A DNA stretch of 64,000 nt from Erythrobacter sp. (GTDB lineage Bacteria > Pseudomonadota > Alphaproteobacteria > Sphingomonadales > Sphingomonadaceae). A program made the position numbers and the translations under genes. The stretch spans positions 456,385-520,384 of the forward strand of contig JAILWQ010000002.1 in NCBI GenBank assembly GCA_025698865.1, written 5' to 3'. Shown in pieces: positions 1-8,227 of the stretch; the first letter of the stretch is position 1; each line of letters opens with the position of its first letter. The notes under the pieces were generated by a model. It made no database searches, was not told where the DNA came from, and saw only the letters and a program-made list of their open reading frames with translations.

Positions 1-94
1 ACACCGGCACGCCCGCGCCCGCGAACATCGCCGCGACCGTCGACTTGCCCATGCCGATCGAGCCGGTGAGGCCGAGGATGAAGGGACGGCTCAT
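1..94 (-). CDS. coaE: Dephospho-CoA kinase, N-terminal part (cut by window edge)
   Basis: Only the first 31 codons are inside the window. The translation begins [19 protein letters not shown], which carries the P-loop (GSIGMGKST) at the extreme N-terminus, as expected for CoaE, the last enzyme of coenzyme A synthesis that phosphorylates dephospho-CoA with ATP. The start ATG overlaps the TGA stop of aroE in an ATGA arrangement, so it is the fourth gene of a translationally coupled ppsR-maf-aroE-coaE unit. The rest of the protein cannot be judged here. Confidence 0.9.
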   Translation of the reverse strand, partial: MSRPFILGLTGSIGMGKSTVAAMFAGAGVPV

Positions 95-948
95 TTCAAA
101 AGCAGCGCGCGCAGTTCGGCATCGTGTTCGCGCGGAGCGGGGCGGCCGAAGAACAGTTCGAACGCGGCCGCCGCCTGGCCGATCAGCATGGAGAGCCCAT
201 CCACCGTGGCAAAACCGGCGGCGCGGGCAGTGCGCAGGAAATCGGTTTCCACAGGGTCGGTGACGATGTCGTAGGCGATCGAGCCGGGCGGGGCATGGCT
301 CCAATCGAAGGCGAGCGGCGGCTTTCCGCGCATCCCCAGCGGGCTGGCATTCACCACGAGGTCGAGACAGCCCTCGCGATCGTCGAAGGCGAAACCGGTC
401 GGCTCGGCAAAATGCGCGAGATCGACCGCGTGGTGCTCGCCCTCGGGCGCGAGTTCGTCGAGAATGGCCCGCGCCTTGCCCGGATCCCGGCCTGCCAGCA
501 CCAGCGTGAAGCCGTGACTCGCAAGGCCGGCGACGATCGCCCGCGCGGCGCCTCCCGTGCCGAGAATACGTGCCATTCGAAAATAGTGCGGCTTGGCGAG
601 CTGGGCCTGGAGCGGTTCGAGGAAGCCGGCAATGTCGGTGTTGGTCCCCGACAAACCACCCGAACCGTCAGGAACGACCGTGTTCACGGCGCCCACAGTT
701 CCGGCGCGCTCGTCGAGCCGGTCGCAGAACGCCATCGCGCCTTGCTTGTGCGGCATCGTCACATTGCATCCACGCCAGTCCGTGTCGGCCTGGCGTGCAG
801 CGAAGAAAGCCTCCAGCCCGTTCGCCTCGACCCGCGTGGCGCGATAGTCCGCCGCGATCCCGAGCTTTTCCAGCCAGAATCCGTGGATCGCGGGCGATTT
901 CGATTGGGCGATGGGATCGCCGATCACTTCGGCAAAGGGCCTGTTCAT
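91..948 (-). CDS. aroE: Shikimate dehydrogenase
   Basis: This 285-residue protein is the usual length for AroE, which reduces 3-dehydroshikimate to shikimate with NADPH in chorismate synthesis. The substrate-binding segment [13 protein letters not shown] is near residue 10, the catalytic-lysine segment NVTMPHK follows near residue 60-70, and a Rossmann half with a GTGGAAR nucleotide-binding loop and NASPLGMRG fills the C-terminal part. The frame is open for 77 codons further upstream, but the ATG at 948 matches family N-termini ([12 protein letters not shown]) and overlaps the maf stop by 4 nt. Cytoplasmic, and translationally coupled to maf and coaE. Confidence 0.95.
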   Translation of the reverse strand: MNRPFAEVIGDPIAQSKSPAIHGFWLEKLGIAADYRATRVEANGLEAFFAARQADTDWRGCNVTMPHKQGAMAFCDRLDERAGTVGAVNTVVPDGSGGLSGTNTDIAGFLEPLQAQLAKPHYFRMARILGTGGAARAIVAGLASHGFTLVLAGRDPGKARAILDELAPEGEHHAVDLAHFAEPTGFAFDDREGCLDLVVNASPLGMRGKPPLAFDWSHAPPGSIAYDIVTDPVETDFLRTARAAGFATVDGLSMLIGQAAAAFELFFGRPAPREHDAELRALLLK

Positions 949-1544
949 GCCACCAGCGCGCCTTCCTCGCGCAGGGCGGCGAGGACCTGGAGCAGCGGCA
1001 TTCCGAGCACGGTGAACTGGTCGCCGATCACGCTTTCGAACAATTGCGGCCCCGGTCCCTCGATCCGGAAGACGCCTACGCAATGCGAGACGGCGGGCCA
1101 TTCGGCATCGAGATAGGCGGTGATGAAATCCTCGCTCAACTCGCGCACGATCAGCCGCGCGAAATCCGATCCGATCCACACGATCCGCCCGTTCCGCGCC
1201 AGCGCGGCGGCGCTGTGCAGGGTCATCGCCCGCCCCGAGAAATACCGCAGATGCTCCGCCGCCTCCTCGCGGCTGCGCGGCTTGTCGAAGCGCCGCCCCT
1301 CAACCTCGACCAGTGAATCGCTGCCGAGAACGAGGCTGTCGGCGCGCAACGCCGTCGCCTTGGCCGCGGCCAGCGCCTGCGCGATCTCGGCGGGTTCCGC
1401 CCCTTTCATCTCGGCCTCGAGCGCGCGCTCGTCGAGCTCGGGCGATCGCGCCTCGAAGGCGATGCCCGCCGCTTCGAGCATGGCTTTGCGCGAGGCGCTG
1501 CCGGACGCGAGCAGGATGGTCTCGCGGGAGAGCGACCCGCTCAT
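945..1544 (-). CDS. maf: Maf family nucleotide pyrophosphatase
   Basis: This 199-residue protein begins with the Maf signature [16 protein letters not shown] near residues 12-27. It also has SPELDE near residues 34-39, [10 protein letters not shown], and a C-terminal [16 protein letters not shown]. Maf proteins hydrolyse non-canonical or methylated nucleoside triphosphates (dTTP/UTP or m7GTP, depending on subfamily) and have been linked to septum control. Which substrate subfamily this one belongs to cannot be decided by eye. Its ATG overlaps the ppsR stop (ATGA) and its stop overlaps the aroE start. Confidence 0.92.
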   Translation of the reverse strand: MSGSLSRETILLASGSASRKAMLEAAGIAFEARSPELDERALEAEMKGAEPAEIAQALAAAKATALRADSLVLGSDSLVEVEGRRFDKPRSREEAAEHLRYFSGRAMTLHSAAALARNGRIVWIGSDFARLIVRELSEDFITAYLDAEWPAVSHCVGVFRIEGPGPQLFESVIGDQFTVLGMPLLQVLAALREEGALVA

Positions 1545-2392
1545 ATCGCCTTAACCCCTTCGAAGCCGTGCTGACCCGCCCCCTCACGCCGCCGCTCGCC
1601 GAGCAGCTTGATGACCGCCGCCGCCGTCTCCTCGATCGAGCGACGGGTGACGTCGATCACCGGCCAGCCATTGTCGGCGAACATCCGCCGGGCGAAGGCG
1701 ATCTCTTTCTTCACCCGCTCGTTGTCGACATAATCGGTCTGCGTCTTTTCGTTGAGGCTGAGCAGGCGGTTGCGGCGGATCTGGACCAGCCGTTCGGGCG
1801 TGCTGGTCAGGCCAACGACCAGCGGGTGCCTGAGCTGGAAGAGCTTGTCGGGCGGCAGACTCTCGACCACCAACGGGATATTGGCGACCTTGTAGCCACG
1901 ATTGGCGAGATAGATGCTGGTCGGCGTCTTCGAACTGCGCGAAACACCGGCAAGCAGGATGTCGGCCTCCTCCCAGTTCTCCCAGCCGATCCCGTCGTCA
2001 TGGGCGATGGTGAACTGGATCGCGTCGACCCGGTCGAAATAGGCCTGGTCCATCACGTGCTGGCGGCCGGGGCGGCCATGCGCCTCCTGCCCCAGTGCGG
2101 CCTCCAGCGCCTCGGTCACCCGGTCGAGCACGGGGACGGCGGGAAAGTCGAGCCGGCGACAGCATTCCTCCAGCCGCAGCCGCGTCTCCTCGTTCACCAG
2201 CGTGTAGAGGACAAGGCCGGGATTGGCCTCCAGCTCGGGCATGATCCGCTGGAGGTGCTGGCGGCTGCGGACCATGGGCCAGAAATGGCGCACCACGTCG
2301 GCATTGTCGAACTGCGCCAGCGCCGCCTTGCCGATCATCTCCAGCGTCTCTCCGGTGGAATCCGAAACGAGGTGCAAATGAATGCGGTTCAC
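1541..2392 (-). CDS. ppsR: Bifunctional PEP synthase regulatory kinase/phosphorylase (DUF299)
   Basis: The protein of about 283 residues has the DUF299 P-loop [18 protein letters not shown] in its central part and an N-terminal [13 protein letters not shown]. Family members use ADP to inactivate phosphoenolpyruvate synthase or pyruvate phosphate dikinase by phosphorylation and use phosphate to reactivate it. No ATG lies at the expected start, so I chose the GTG at 2392 (VNRIHLHLV), with a GGAG about 10 nt upstream. An in-frame ATG further upstream (MHGPFHRP) would add about 14 residues unlike the family. It is the first gene of the leftward unit and borders the putative replication origin. 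Confidence 0.88.
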   Translation of the reverse strand: MNRIHLHLVSDSTGETLEMIGKAALAQFDNADVVRHFWPMVRSRQHLQRIMPELEANPGLVLYTLVNEETRLRLEECCRRLDFPAVPVLDRVTEALEAALGQEAHGRPGRQHVMDQAYFDRVDAIQFTIAHDDGIGWENWEEADILLAGVSRSSKTPTSIYLANRGYKVANIPLVVESLPPDKLFQLRHPLVVGLTSTPERLVQIRRNRLLSLNEKTQTDYVDNERVKKEIAFARRMFADNGWPVIDVTRRSIEETAAAVIKLLGERRREGAGQHGFEGVKAI

Positions 2393-2719
2393 GTGATCGA
2401 ACGCTCCGGCGGGCCTGTGGAAAGGACCATGCATAAACCACGGGACAATTCTGGCGACAAGTTCGGGCAGGGATTCCACCCCCGCTACCGGCCATTCTCC
2501 GGGCAGGCTTGTGGACATGGAGCGCGGGAAATCGACAGGCTGGGGATAGCATGGATAAGTTCGACTCGACTCAAGCCCGCGCACGATTCGCAACCGTCCG
2601 CGGCCCTGTTCAAAGCGGGAGAAATCGGGCAGGGCGCCGCAATCCCCGATTTCCACAGGGCCAACAGACTCCATCATCTCTCTTAAATATAATTATTATT
2701 TGGATTGGACCCGTACCCG
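2393..2719. other. Putative chromosomal replication origin (oriC) between ppsR and hemE
   Basis: This 327-bp gap has no gene. In Caulobacter and Rickettsia the origin lies between hemE and the DUF299/RP001 gene, the same neighbours as here, and both flanking gene sets are transcribed away from it. Four degenerate DnaA-like 9-mers can be read: 2416-2424 (CTTTCCACA, minus), 2510-2518 (ATGTCCACA, minus), 2550-2558 (TTATCCATG, minus) and 2649-2657 (ATTTCCACA, plus), against consensus TTATCCACA. An AT-rich stretch at 2681-2707 could be the unwinding element. None of the boxes is perfect, so the assignment rests mainly on synteny. Confidence 0.65.
2688..2693 (+). promoter_or_regulatory. Candidate -10 element for hemE
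   Basis: A perfect TATAAT lies 27 nt before the hemE ATG inside the only AT-rich block of the region. No good -35 hexamer is seen 16-18 bp upstream. Transcription from here would start near 2700, leaving a leader of about 20 nt to the ATG at 2720. It coincides with the possible DNA-unwinding element of the origin. Confidence 0.45.
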
Positions 2720-3745
2720 ATGCCCGGCCCCCTGCTCGATACCTTGAACGGCAAGCGTGCGCGAACCGCGCCCATGTGGCTCATGCGCCAGGCCGGACGC
2801 TACCTGCCCGAATATCGCGAACTGCGCGGGCAGAAGGGCGGTTTCCTCGAGCTGGCCTACGATAGCGAGGCGGCCTGCGAGGTGACCTTGCAGCCGATCG
2901 AGCGCTTCGGCTTCGACGGGGCGATCCTGTTCTCCGACATCCTGATCGTGCCGCACGCGATGGGCCAGCATCTGGAATTCCTGGCAGGCGAGGGGCCGAA
3001 GCTTTCGCCGCCGCTGGTGCAGGCCGACATGAGCGACCTCGTTCCCGACCGCTCGCGCTACGAACCGATCTACCGGACCGTGCGCCTGTGTTGCGAACGC
3101 CTGGGCGGACAGACGACCATGCTCGGCTTTGCCGGATCGCCCTGGACCGTCGCAACCTACATGATCGCAGGCGAGGGCAGCCGCGACCAGCACGATGCCC
3201 GGGCGATGGCCTATCGCGATCCCGGAAAGCTCAACGCGCTGATCGGGCGAATCGCGGACGAGACGATCGAATATCTCTCGGGCCAGATCGCGGCCGGGGC
3301 CGAAGCGGTGCAGCTGTTCGACAGCTGGGCCGGCAGTCTAGCGCCCGACCAGTTCGAACGCTGGGTCATCGCCCCCAACGCCCGGATCGTGGCCGCCCTG
3401 CGCCAGCGCCACCCGGAAACGCCGGTGATCGGCTTTCCCAAGGGCGCGGGCGAGAAACTGCCCGCCTATGCCCGCGAGACCGGCGTGCAGGCAGTCGGTG
3501 TGGACGAGACGCTCGATCCGCACTGGGTCGCGCGGGAACTGCCTGCCGGGATGCCGGTGCAGGGCAATCTCGACCCGCTGCTGCTGCTGGCGGGGTCCGA
3601 CGCGCTGGAGCCGCGCATCCGCACGATCCTCGAGGAGTTTGTCGACCGGCCGCATGTCTTCAATCTGGGCCACGGGATCGACCGCCGCACCCCGATCGCG
3701 CATGTCGAGCGCCTGATCGCCGCGGTGCGCGCATTCGAGGGGTGA
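2720..3745 (+). CDS. hemE: Uroporphyrinogen decarboxylase
   Basis: This 341-residue protein converts uroporphyrinogen III to coproporphyrinogen III in haem synthesis. The family N-terminal signature PMWLMRQAGRYLPEYRELR is at about residues 18-36, the catalytic-aspartate segment ILFSDIL follows, and FNLGHGIDRRTP is near the C-terminus. A TTG five codons upstream (2705) is an alternative start, but the ATG at 2720 leaves a more plausible leader after the TATAAT at 2688. No clear Shine-Dalgarno is seen for either. It is followed closely by hemJ, another haem gene. Confidence 0.96.
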   Translation: MPGPLLDTLNGKRARTAPMWLMRQAGRYLPEYRELRGQKGGFLELAYDSEAACEVTLQPIERFGFDGAILFSDILIVPHAMGQHLEFLAGEGPKLSPPLVQADMSDLVPDRSRYEPIYRTVRLCCERLGGQTTMLGFAGSPWTVATYMIAGEGSRDQHDARAMAYRDPGKLNALIGRIADETIEYLSGQIAAGAEAVQLFDSWAGSLAPDQFERWVIAPNARIVAALRQRHPETPVIGFPKGAGEKLPAYARETGVQAVGVDETLDPHWVARELPAGMPVQGNLDPLLLLAGSDALEPRIRTILEEFVDRPHVFNLGHGIDRRTPIAHVERLIAAVRAFEG

Positions 3746-3796
3746 CGCGGGCGTGATCGCTGCCTACATCCCGTCACGATGCAGGACGTGCTTTCC

Positions 3797-4222
3797 ATGA
3801 CCTATTTCTGGCTCAAGGCCGGGCACATCATCTTCATGGTGTTCTGGATGGCGGGCCTATTCATCCTGCCGCGCCAGATGCTGTACATGCATGGCTACGG
3901 GCCGGACACGCCCGAGCAGGCAGTCTGGGCCGACCGGATCGGCAAGTTGCGGCGGATCATCCTGACGCCCAGCCTGATCGTGGTGTGGGTGCTCGGCCTG
4001 CTGCTTGCCTGGACCATCGGCGCCTTCTCGCAAGGCTGGTTCCATGCCAAGCTGCTGCTCGTGCTGCTGCTGACCGGCTATCACGGCTACATGGTGGCGC
4101 AGGCGAAGAAGATGCTGGCCGGCGAGCGCCCGCTCAGCGAAAAACAGTTGCGCCTGTTCGGCGAGATCCCGGCGATCCTGCTCGCGCTGATCGTGGTTCT
4201 GGTCGTGGTGAAGCCGTTCTGA
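3797..4222 (+). CDS. hemJ: Protoporphyrinogen oxidase HemJ (CopD-like membrane protein)
   Basis: A 141-residue integral membrane protein with four predicted hydrophobic helices, matching the HemJ family that oxidises protoporphyrinogen IX to protoporphyrin IX in many alphaproteobacteria. His10 in [14 protein letters not shown] is at the place of the haem-coordinating histidine known in HemJ, and a conserved lysine lies in [11 protein letters not shown]. The ATG at 3797 has an AGGA about 11 nt upstream. An in-frame ATG at 3779 would add six residues. It lies 51 bp after hemE in the same direction, so the two probably form a haem unit. Confidence 0.88.
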   Translation: MTYFWLKAGHIIFMVFWMAGLFILPRQMLYMHGYGPDTPEQAVWADRIGKLRRIILTPSLIVVWVLGLLLAWTIGAFSQGWFHAKLLLVLLLTGYHGYMVAQAKKMLAGERPLSEKQLRLFGEIPAILLALIVVLVVVKPF

Positions 4223-4269
4223 CGAGCGTTTTCGACACCCGGTTCGTCGCCCTGCCTCCGATTTAGCGA

Positions 4270-4298
4270 TTGACGCTCGCGGGCGCCGATTTTATTTC
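4270..4298 (+). promoter_or_regulatory. Candidate promoter in the long rho leader
   Basis: TTGACG at 4270-4275 is a good -35 element. After 17 bp it is followed by TATTTC at 4293-4298, a weak -10. It lies in the 205-nt gap between hemJ and rho, which would give rho a leader of about 125 nt. A small CCCCGATCCTCCGGGG hairpin lies within this leader near 4370-4382. Rho is autoregulated through its leader in other bacteria, but this region has not been shown to do so. Confidence 0.3.
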
Positions 4299-4427
4299 CT
4301 CCCTACCGACCGGCCCTGGGCTCCCATTCCTTTCGAGCCGGGTCCGCTTTCCCCAAGCATGCGAAACCCCGATCCTCCGGGGCGCTTCGACCCGCCGGCC
4401 ATCCCACCATACATCGAGAAAAAATCA

Positions 4428-5693
4428 ATGCATCTCAAGGACCTGAAAGAAAAAGCGCCGGCCGATCTGGTGTCGATGGCCGAGGAACTCGGCGTCGAGG
4501 GCGCGAGCACGATGCGGCGGCAGGACCTCATGTTCTGCATCCTGCGCGAACTGGCCGAGGACGAGGAATACGAGGAGAAGATCTGCGGCATCGGCACGAT
4601 CGAAGTGCTGTCCGACGGCTTCGGCTTCCTTCGCAGCCCCGAAGCGAACTACCTCGCCGGGCCGGACGATATCTATGTCTCGCCCAACCAGGTGAGGAAA
4701 TGGGGCCTGCGCACCGGCGACACGGTCGAGGGCGAGATTCGCGCCCCGCGCGAGGGCGAGCGCTATTTCGCGCTGACCAATCTCGACAAGGTCAATTACG
4801 ATGACCCCGACCAGGTTCGCCACCGCACCAATTTCGACAATCTGACGCCGCTCTATCCGGAAGAGAAGCTGTCGCTCGACACGCTCGATCCGACCGAGAA
4901 GGACAAGAGCGCGCGGGTGATCGACATCGTCTCGCCGCAGGGCAAGGGGCAGCGCGCGCTGATCGTCGCCCCGCCGCGCACCGGCAAGACCGTGTTGCTG
5001 CAGAACATCGCCAAGGCGATCACCGACAACCATCCCGAGGTCTTCCTGCTCGTCCTGCTGGTCGACGAGCGGCCCGAGGAAGTCACCGACATGCAGCGCA
5101 GCGTGAAGGGCGAGGTGATCTCCTCGACCTTCGACGAGCCGGCCAATCGCCACGTCCAGGTCGCCGAGATGGTGATCGAGAAGGCCAAGCGCCTCGTCGA
5201 GCACAAGAAGGACGTGGTGATCCTGCTCGACTCGATCACGCGTCTTGGCCGCGCCTACAACACCGTGGTGCCGAGCTCGGGCAAGGTGCTGACCGGCGGT
5301 GTCGATGCCAACGCCCTGCAGCGGCCCAAGCGCTTCTTCGGCGCGGCGCGCAATATCGAGGAGGGCGGCTCGCTCTCCATCATCGCCACCGCGCTGATCG
5401 ACACCGGCAGCCGCATGGACGAGGTCATCTTCGAGGAGTTCAAGGGCACCGGCAACTCCGAGATCGTGCTCGACCGCAAGGTGGCCGACAAGCGCATCTT
5501 CCCCGCGCTTGACGTCGGCAAGAGCGGCACCCGCAAGGAAGAGCTGCTGGTCGAGAAGGACAAGCTGTCGAAGATGTGGGTCCTGCGCCGCATTCTCATG
5601 CAGATGGGCACGATCGACGCGATGGAATTCCTGCTCGACAAGATGAAGGATTCCAAGACCAACGAGGATTTCTTCGCCACGATGAACCAGTAG
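4428..5693 (+). CDS. rho: Transcription termination factor Rho
   Basis: A 421-residue hexameric RNA-dependent ATPase that terminates transcription. The N-terminal Rho_N segment ([20 protein letters not shown]) is followed by the cold-shock-like RNA-binding domain with [12 protein letters not shown]. The ATPase core has Walker A APPRTGKT near residue 180, [15 protein letters not shown] and [13 protein letters not shown]. The open frame extends 23 codons upstream, but those codons do not resemble Rho and the ATG at 4428 gives the canonical N-terminus. Placement next to hemE and hemJ is typical of alphaproteobacteria near the origin. Confidence 0.97.
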   Translation: MHLKDLKEKAPADLVSMAEELGVEGASTMRRQDLMFCILRELAEDEEYEEKICGIGTIEVLSDGFGFLRSPEANYLAGPDDIYVSPNQVRKWGLRTGDTVEGEIRAPREGERYFALTNLDKVNYDDPDQVRHRTNFDNLTPLYPEEKLSLDTLDPTEKDKSARVIDIVSPQGKGQRALIVAPPRTGKTVLLQNIAKAITDNHPEVFLLVLLVDERPEEVTDMQRSVKGEVISSTFDEPANRHVQVAEMVIEKAKRLVEHKKDVVILLDSITRLGRAYNTVVPSSGKVLTGGVDANALQRPKRFFGAARNIEEGGSLSIIATALIDTGSRMDEVIFEEFKGTGNSEIVLDRKVADKRIFPALDVGKSGTRKEELLVEKDKLSKMWVLRRILMQMGTIDAMEFLLDKMKDSKTNEDFFATMNQ

Positions 5694-5767
5694 GCGAGGG
5701 CAGGGCGACGCGCGGGATTTCCGTTTCCGGGCAAGCGCTTGATTGTCGTGAGTTAATCGAATCGTCA

Positions 5768-5817
5768 CATCTCGGTTTCATTCCGGTCCCGACGGGTACC
5801 GGAGTGAAACCGAGATG
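5768..5817 (+). promoter_or_regulatory. Long hairpin overlapping the BLUF gene ribosome binding site and start codon
   Basis: The arms 5768-5787 and 5798-5817 are 20 nt each and complementary except for one T opposite G, which still pairs in RNA. Inner CCC/GGG bases extend the stem to a loop of about 3 nt with one bulged T. The right arm contains the GGAG (5801-5804) and the ATG (5815-5817) of the BLUF gene, so folding would hide both. There is no U-run, so it is not a standard intrinsic terminator for rho, although it could stabilise the rho 3' end. Confidence 0.75.
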
Positions 5818-6204
5818 ATTGCCAGCCTGCTTTATACCAGCGTCGCGGCCGAAGGGCTGGACAGCGCGGATGTCTTCAAGATCGTGGAGGATTCCTCGCG
5901 CCGCAATCCGGCCCGCGACATCACCGGCTTCCTGATTTTCGATCGAAACCGGTTTCTGCAATATGTCGAGGGCCCGCAGGCAGCGCTCGACGAGTTGCTC
6001 GAGACGCTGGGCAAGGACAAGCGTCACCATTCGGTTCGCGTGCTGCACCGCTCGCAATCCGAACAGCGCCTCTTCCCGCGCTGGGCCATGCGCCGCGCGG
6101 GCGCCAATGCAGAGCAGGAACTCGAGACAATCCGCGCGGCAGGCCTGCCAGCAGCGATGATGGCCGAACTCGAAGGGTTCGGAACACGGCTCCGGGCTGC
6201 CTGA
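5815..6204 (+). CDS. Short BLUF-domain blue-light sensor
   Basis: A 129-residue stand-alone BLUF protein, predicted to bind FAD non-covalently and change hydrogen bonding on blue-light absorption. Tyr7 (SLLYTS), Asn31 (RNPARDITG) and Gln49 (FLQYVEGP) match the flavin-contact residues Tyr21, Asn45 and Gln63 of AppA with a constant offset of 14. Trp90 and Met92 match AppA Trp104 and Met106. No output domain is fused, so it must act through a partner or by oligomerisation. It follows rho by 121 bp, and its start is buried in a hairpin. The partner is not evident from the neighbourhood. Confidence 0.9.
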   Translation: MIASLLYTSVAAEGLDSADVFKIVEDSSRRNPARDITGFLIFDRNRFLQYVEGPQAALDELLETLGKDKRHHSVRVLHRSQSEQRLFPRWAMRRAGANAEQELETIRAAGLPAAMMAELEGFGTRLRAA

Positions 6205-6212
6205 GGCCGCCT

Positions 6213-6611
6213 TCAGCCCGTGCCCTGCTGCAATTGGGCCGCCATCGCTTCCCAGACCTTGTCAACGGCTTTCAGCGGCCGGATCATCACCTTGAAGTCC
6301 ACGATCGCGCCATCCTCGTCGAAGCGGATGAGATCCACGCCGTTGATGCGGATGGAATCGATCTCGGTCTCGAATTCCAGCAGCGCGTTCGTGTCGTCGT
6401 GAAATTCGCGGACATAGCGGAAATCCGCGTTGCCGAGCGTCTTGCCCGCCGCAGCGAGATAGGCGGTCACGATCTCCCGCCCGCGCTGCGGCGTGTGGAC
6501 CACCGGCGAATGGAAGACAGCGTCCTCGTGCAGCAGCACGGCGATCTCCGCTGGTCGGCTGCCGCCCTCCAGGACCGCATGCCAGCGCTTCAACCCTAAC
6601 TCTGCCGACAT
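6213..6611 (-). CDS. SnoaL-like / NTF2-fold protein
   Basis: A 132-residue protein with the cone-shaped NTF2/SnoaL pattern: an N-terminal helix (LKRWHAVLEGG), HEDAVFHSPVVHTPQRG, then strands with FETEIDSIRINGVDLIRFDEDGAIVDFKVMIRPL. Relatives include isomerases, hydrolases and ligand-binding proteins, so no reaction can be assigned. The ATG at 6611 lies 16 nt inside the end of the upstream FMN-binding glutamate-synthase-like gene. It is probably co-transcribed as the third gene after the dienelactone hydrolase. It converges with the BLUF gene, with only 8 nt between the stops. Confidence 0.75.
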   Translation of the reverse strand: MSAELGLKRWHAVLEGGSRPAEIAVLLHEDAVFHSPVVHTPQRGREIVTAYLAAAGKTLGNADFRYVREFHDDTNALLEFETEIDSIRINGVDLIRFDEDGAIVDFKVMIRPLKAVDKVWEAMAAQLQQGTG

Positions 6612-8227
6612 GTCGCCTCGCCGAAAGTGTGAGCCTGTGCGGCGGCCCAAGCTCTGGCGTACTGGGTCGAGCCGGGGTCGGCCAGCAACTGACCGGGCTC
6701 CAGGAAGCGATAGATATGATCGATGCTGTCGGCGCGGGCGGCGTCGAGGCGTTCGGAGATGTGGCAGGGCTCGATCTGCCACGGGCTCTCGAGACCCATT
6801 GCCACGACCATTTCGCGCAATGCATGGAGTGTGTGCCGCTGGAAGCGCGCAACCCGTTCGGCCTTGTCCATGACCACCAGCCCGCGCTGTCGGGTGGCGT
6901 CCTGCGTGGCGACGCCGGTCGGGCAGTGATCGGTGTGGCAGCGCATCGACTGGACGCAGCCGAGCGCAAACATGAAGGCGCGGGCGGCATTGCACCAGTC
7001 CGCACCGAGCCCGAAATTGAACGCCATCCCCGCGCCCGAGTGGACCTTGCCTGCCGCCGCCAGTTTAATCTGGCTTTTGAGGTCGGCGCCGATCAGCGCA
7101 TTACGGACCAGGATCAGCCCCTCGCGCAGGGGCATGCCGACCCGGTTCGAGAACTCCACCGGCGCGGCGCCGGTGCCGCCTTCCGCGCCATCGACCACGA
7201 TGTAATCGAGCCGGATGGCAGTCTCCCGCATCGCCTTCACGAGAGCGAAGACTTCGTGCGGCTTGCCGACGCACAGTTTCGCACCGACCGGCTTGCCGCC
7301 GGAAAGGTCCCGCAGCTTGGCCGCCCATTCGAGCAGCTCGATCGGCGTCGAGAATGCCGAATGCGCGGCGGGGGAGATGACGTCCTTGCCCGCAGGCACG
7401 CCGCGCGTCTCGGCGATTTCCTCGGTCACCTTGGGGCCGGGCAGCACGCCGCCATGGCCCGGCTTTGCCCCTTGGCTGAGCTTGATCTCGACCATCTTGA
7501 CCTGATCGAGCTGGGCGGTATCGGCGAAGCGGTCGGGATCGAAACGGCCATCCTCGGTCCGGCAGCCGAAATAGCCGCTGCCGATCTCCCAGACGAGGTC
7601 GCCGCCATGGGAGCGGTGATAGCGCGACAACCCGCCTTCGCCGGTGTCGTGGTAGAAATTGCCCGCCGCGGCGCCCTTGTTGAGCGCCATGATCGCATTG
7701 GCGGACAGCGAACCGAAGCTCATCGCGGAAATGTTCAGAAGCGCCGCCGAATAGGGCCGGGCGCACTGGTCGCTGCCGACATCGACGCGCCATTCCGCCG
7801 GAGCCTTTTCGTTCGGGACCATCGAATGGCCGAGCCACTCATATTCCTCGGAATAGACGTCGAGCTCGGTTCCGAAGGGGTGCGCGTCGAGCTCCCCCTT
7901 GGACCGGGCATAGACGAGGGACCGCTCGTCGTGATTGAACGGGCGGCCCTCCAGATCGCCTTCCACGAAATACGCCTGTGCGAACGGCCGCAGATCCTCG
8001 GCGATCCAGCGGATATGGGCAATCAGCGGATAGTTGCGCCACAGCGTATGCTCGCGCTGAACGAAATCGTAGATCGCCAGCAGAAGCAGGGGCACGGTGA
8101 TTGTCAGTCCCCAGCGCAGCCATGGCTGATAGGCGAATAGAATGGTGAGCAGCACCACCACCAGCACCGCGCCGTAGCGCATGAACAGTTCGGAGGATCC
8201 GCGCAGATGCGCGAGGTTCCGCGTCAT
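6596..8227 (-). CDS. Membrane-anchored FMN-binding glutamate-synthase-like protein
   Basis: A 543-residue protein with two hydrophobic helices near the N-terminus (about residues 15-50) followed by a domain like the FMN/Fe-S half of GltB. Visible motifs are SRYHRSHGGDLVWEIGSG, GAEGGTGAAPVEFSNRVG and DHCPTGVATQ. The amidotransferase domain of true glutamate synthase is absent, so it is not a complete GOGAT. The real substrate of this family is uncertain. The start ATG at 8227 overlaps the stop of the dienelactone hydrolase gene (ATGA), which excludes the 18-codon upstream extension. Confidence 0.85.
   Translation of the reverse strand: MTRNLAHLRGSSELFMRYGAVLVVVLLTILFAYQPWLRWGLTITVPLLLLAIYDFVQREHTLWRNYPLIAHIRWIAEDLRPFAQAYFVEGDLEGRPFNHDERSLVYARSKGELDAHPFGTELDVYSEEYEWLGHSMVPNEKAPAEWRVDVGSDQCARPYSAALLNISAMSFGSLSANAIMALNKGAAAGNFYHDTGEGGLSRYHRSHGGDLVWEIGSGYFGCRTEDGRFDPDRFADTAQLDQVKMVEIKLSQGAKPGHGGVLPGPKVTEEIAETRGVPAGKDVISPAAHSAFSTPIELLEWAAKLRDLSGGKPVGAKLCVGKPHEVFALVKAMRETAIRLDYIVVDGAEGGTGAAPVEFSNRVGMPLREGLILVRNALIGADLKSQIKLAAAGKVHSGAGMAFNFGLGADWCNAARAFMFALGCVQSMRCHTDHCPTGVATQDATRQRGLVVMDKAERVARFQRHTLHALREMVVAMGLESPWQIEPCHISERLDAARADSIDHIYRFLEPGQLLADPGSTQYARAWAAAQAHTFGEATCRQS

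Noticed and set aside
2385..2398. A TTCACGTGAT sequence at the ppsR start resembling parS.
   Set aside because: Only the CACGTG core matches; the flanks differ from the 16-mer in several positions.
5768..5817. The palindrome after rho as an ordinary intrinsic terminator.
   Set aside because: There is no T-run on either side, and the right arm includes the start of the next gene. A regulatory or repeat origin fits better.
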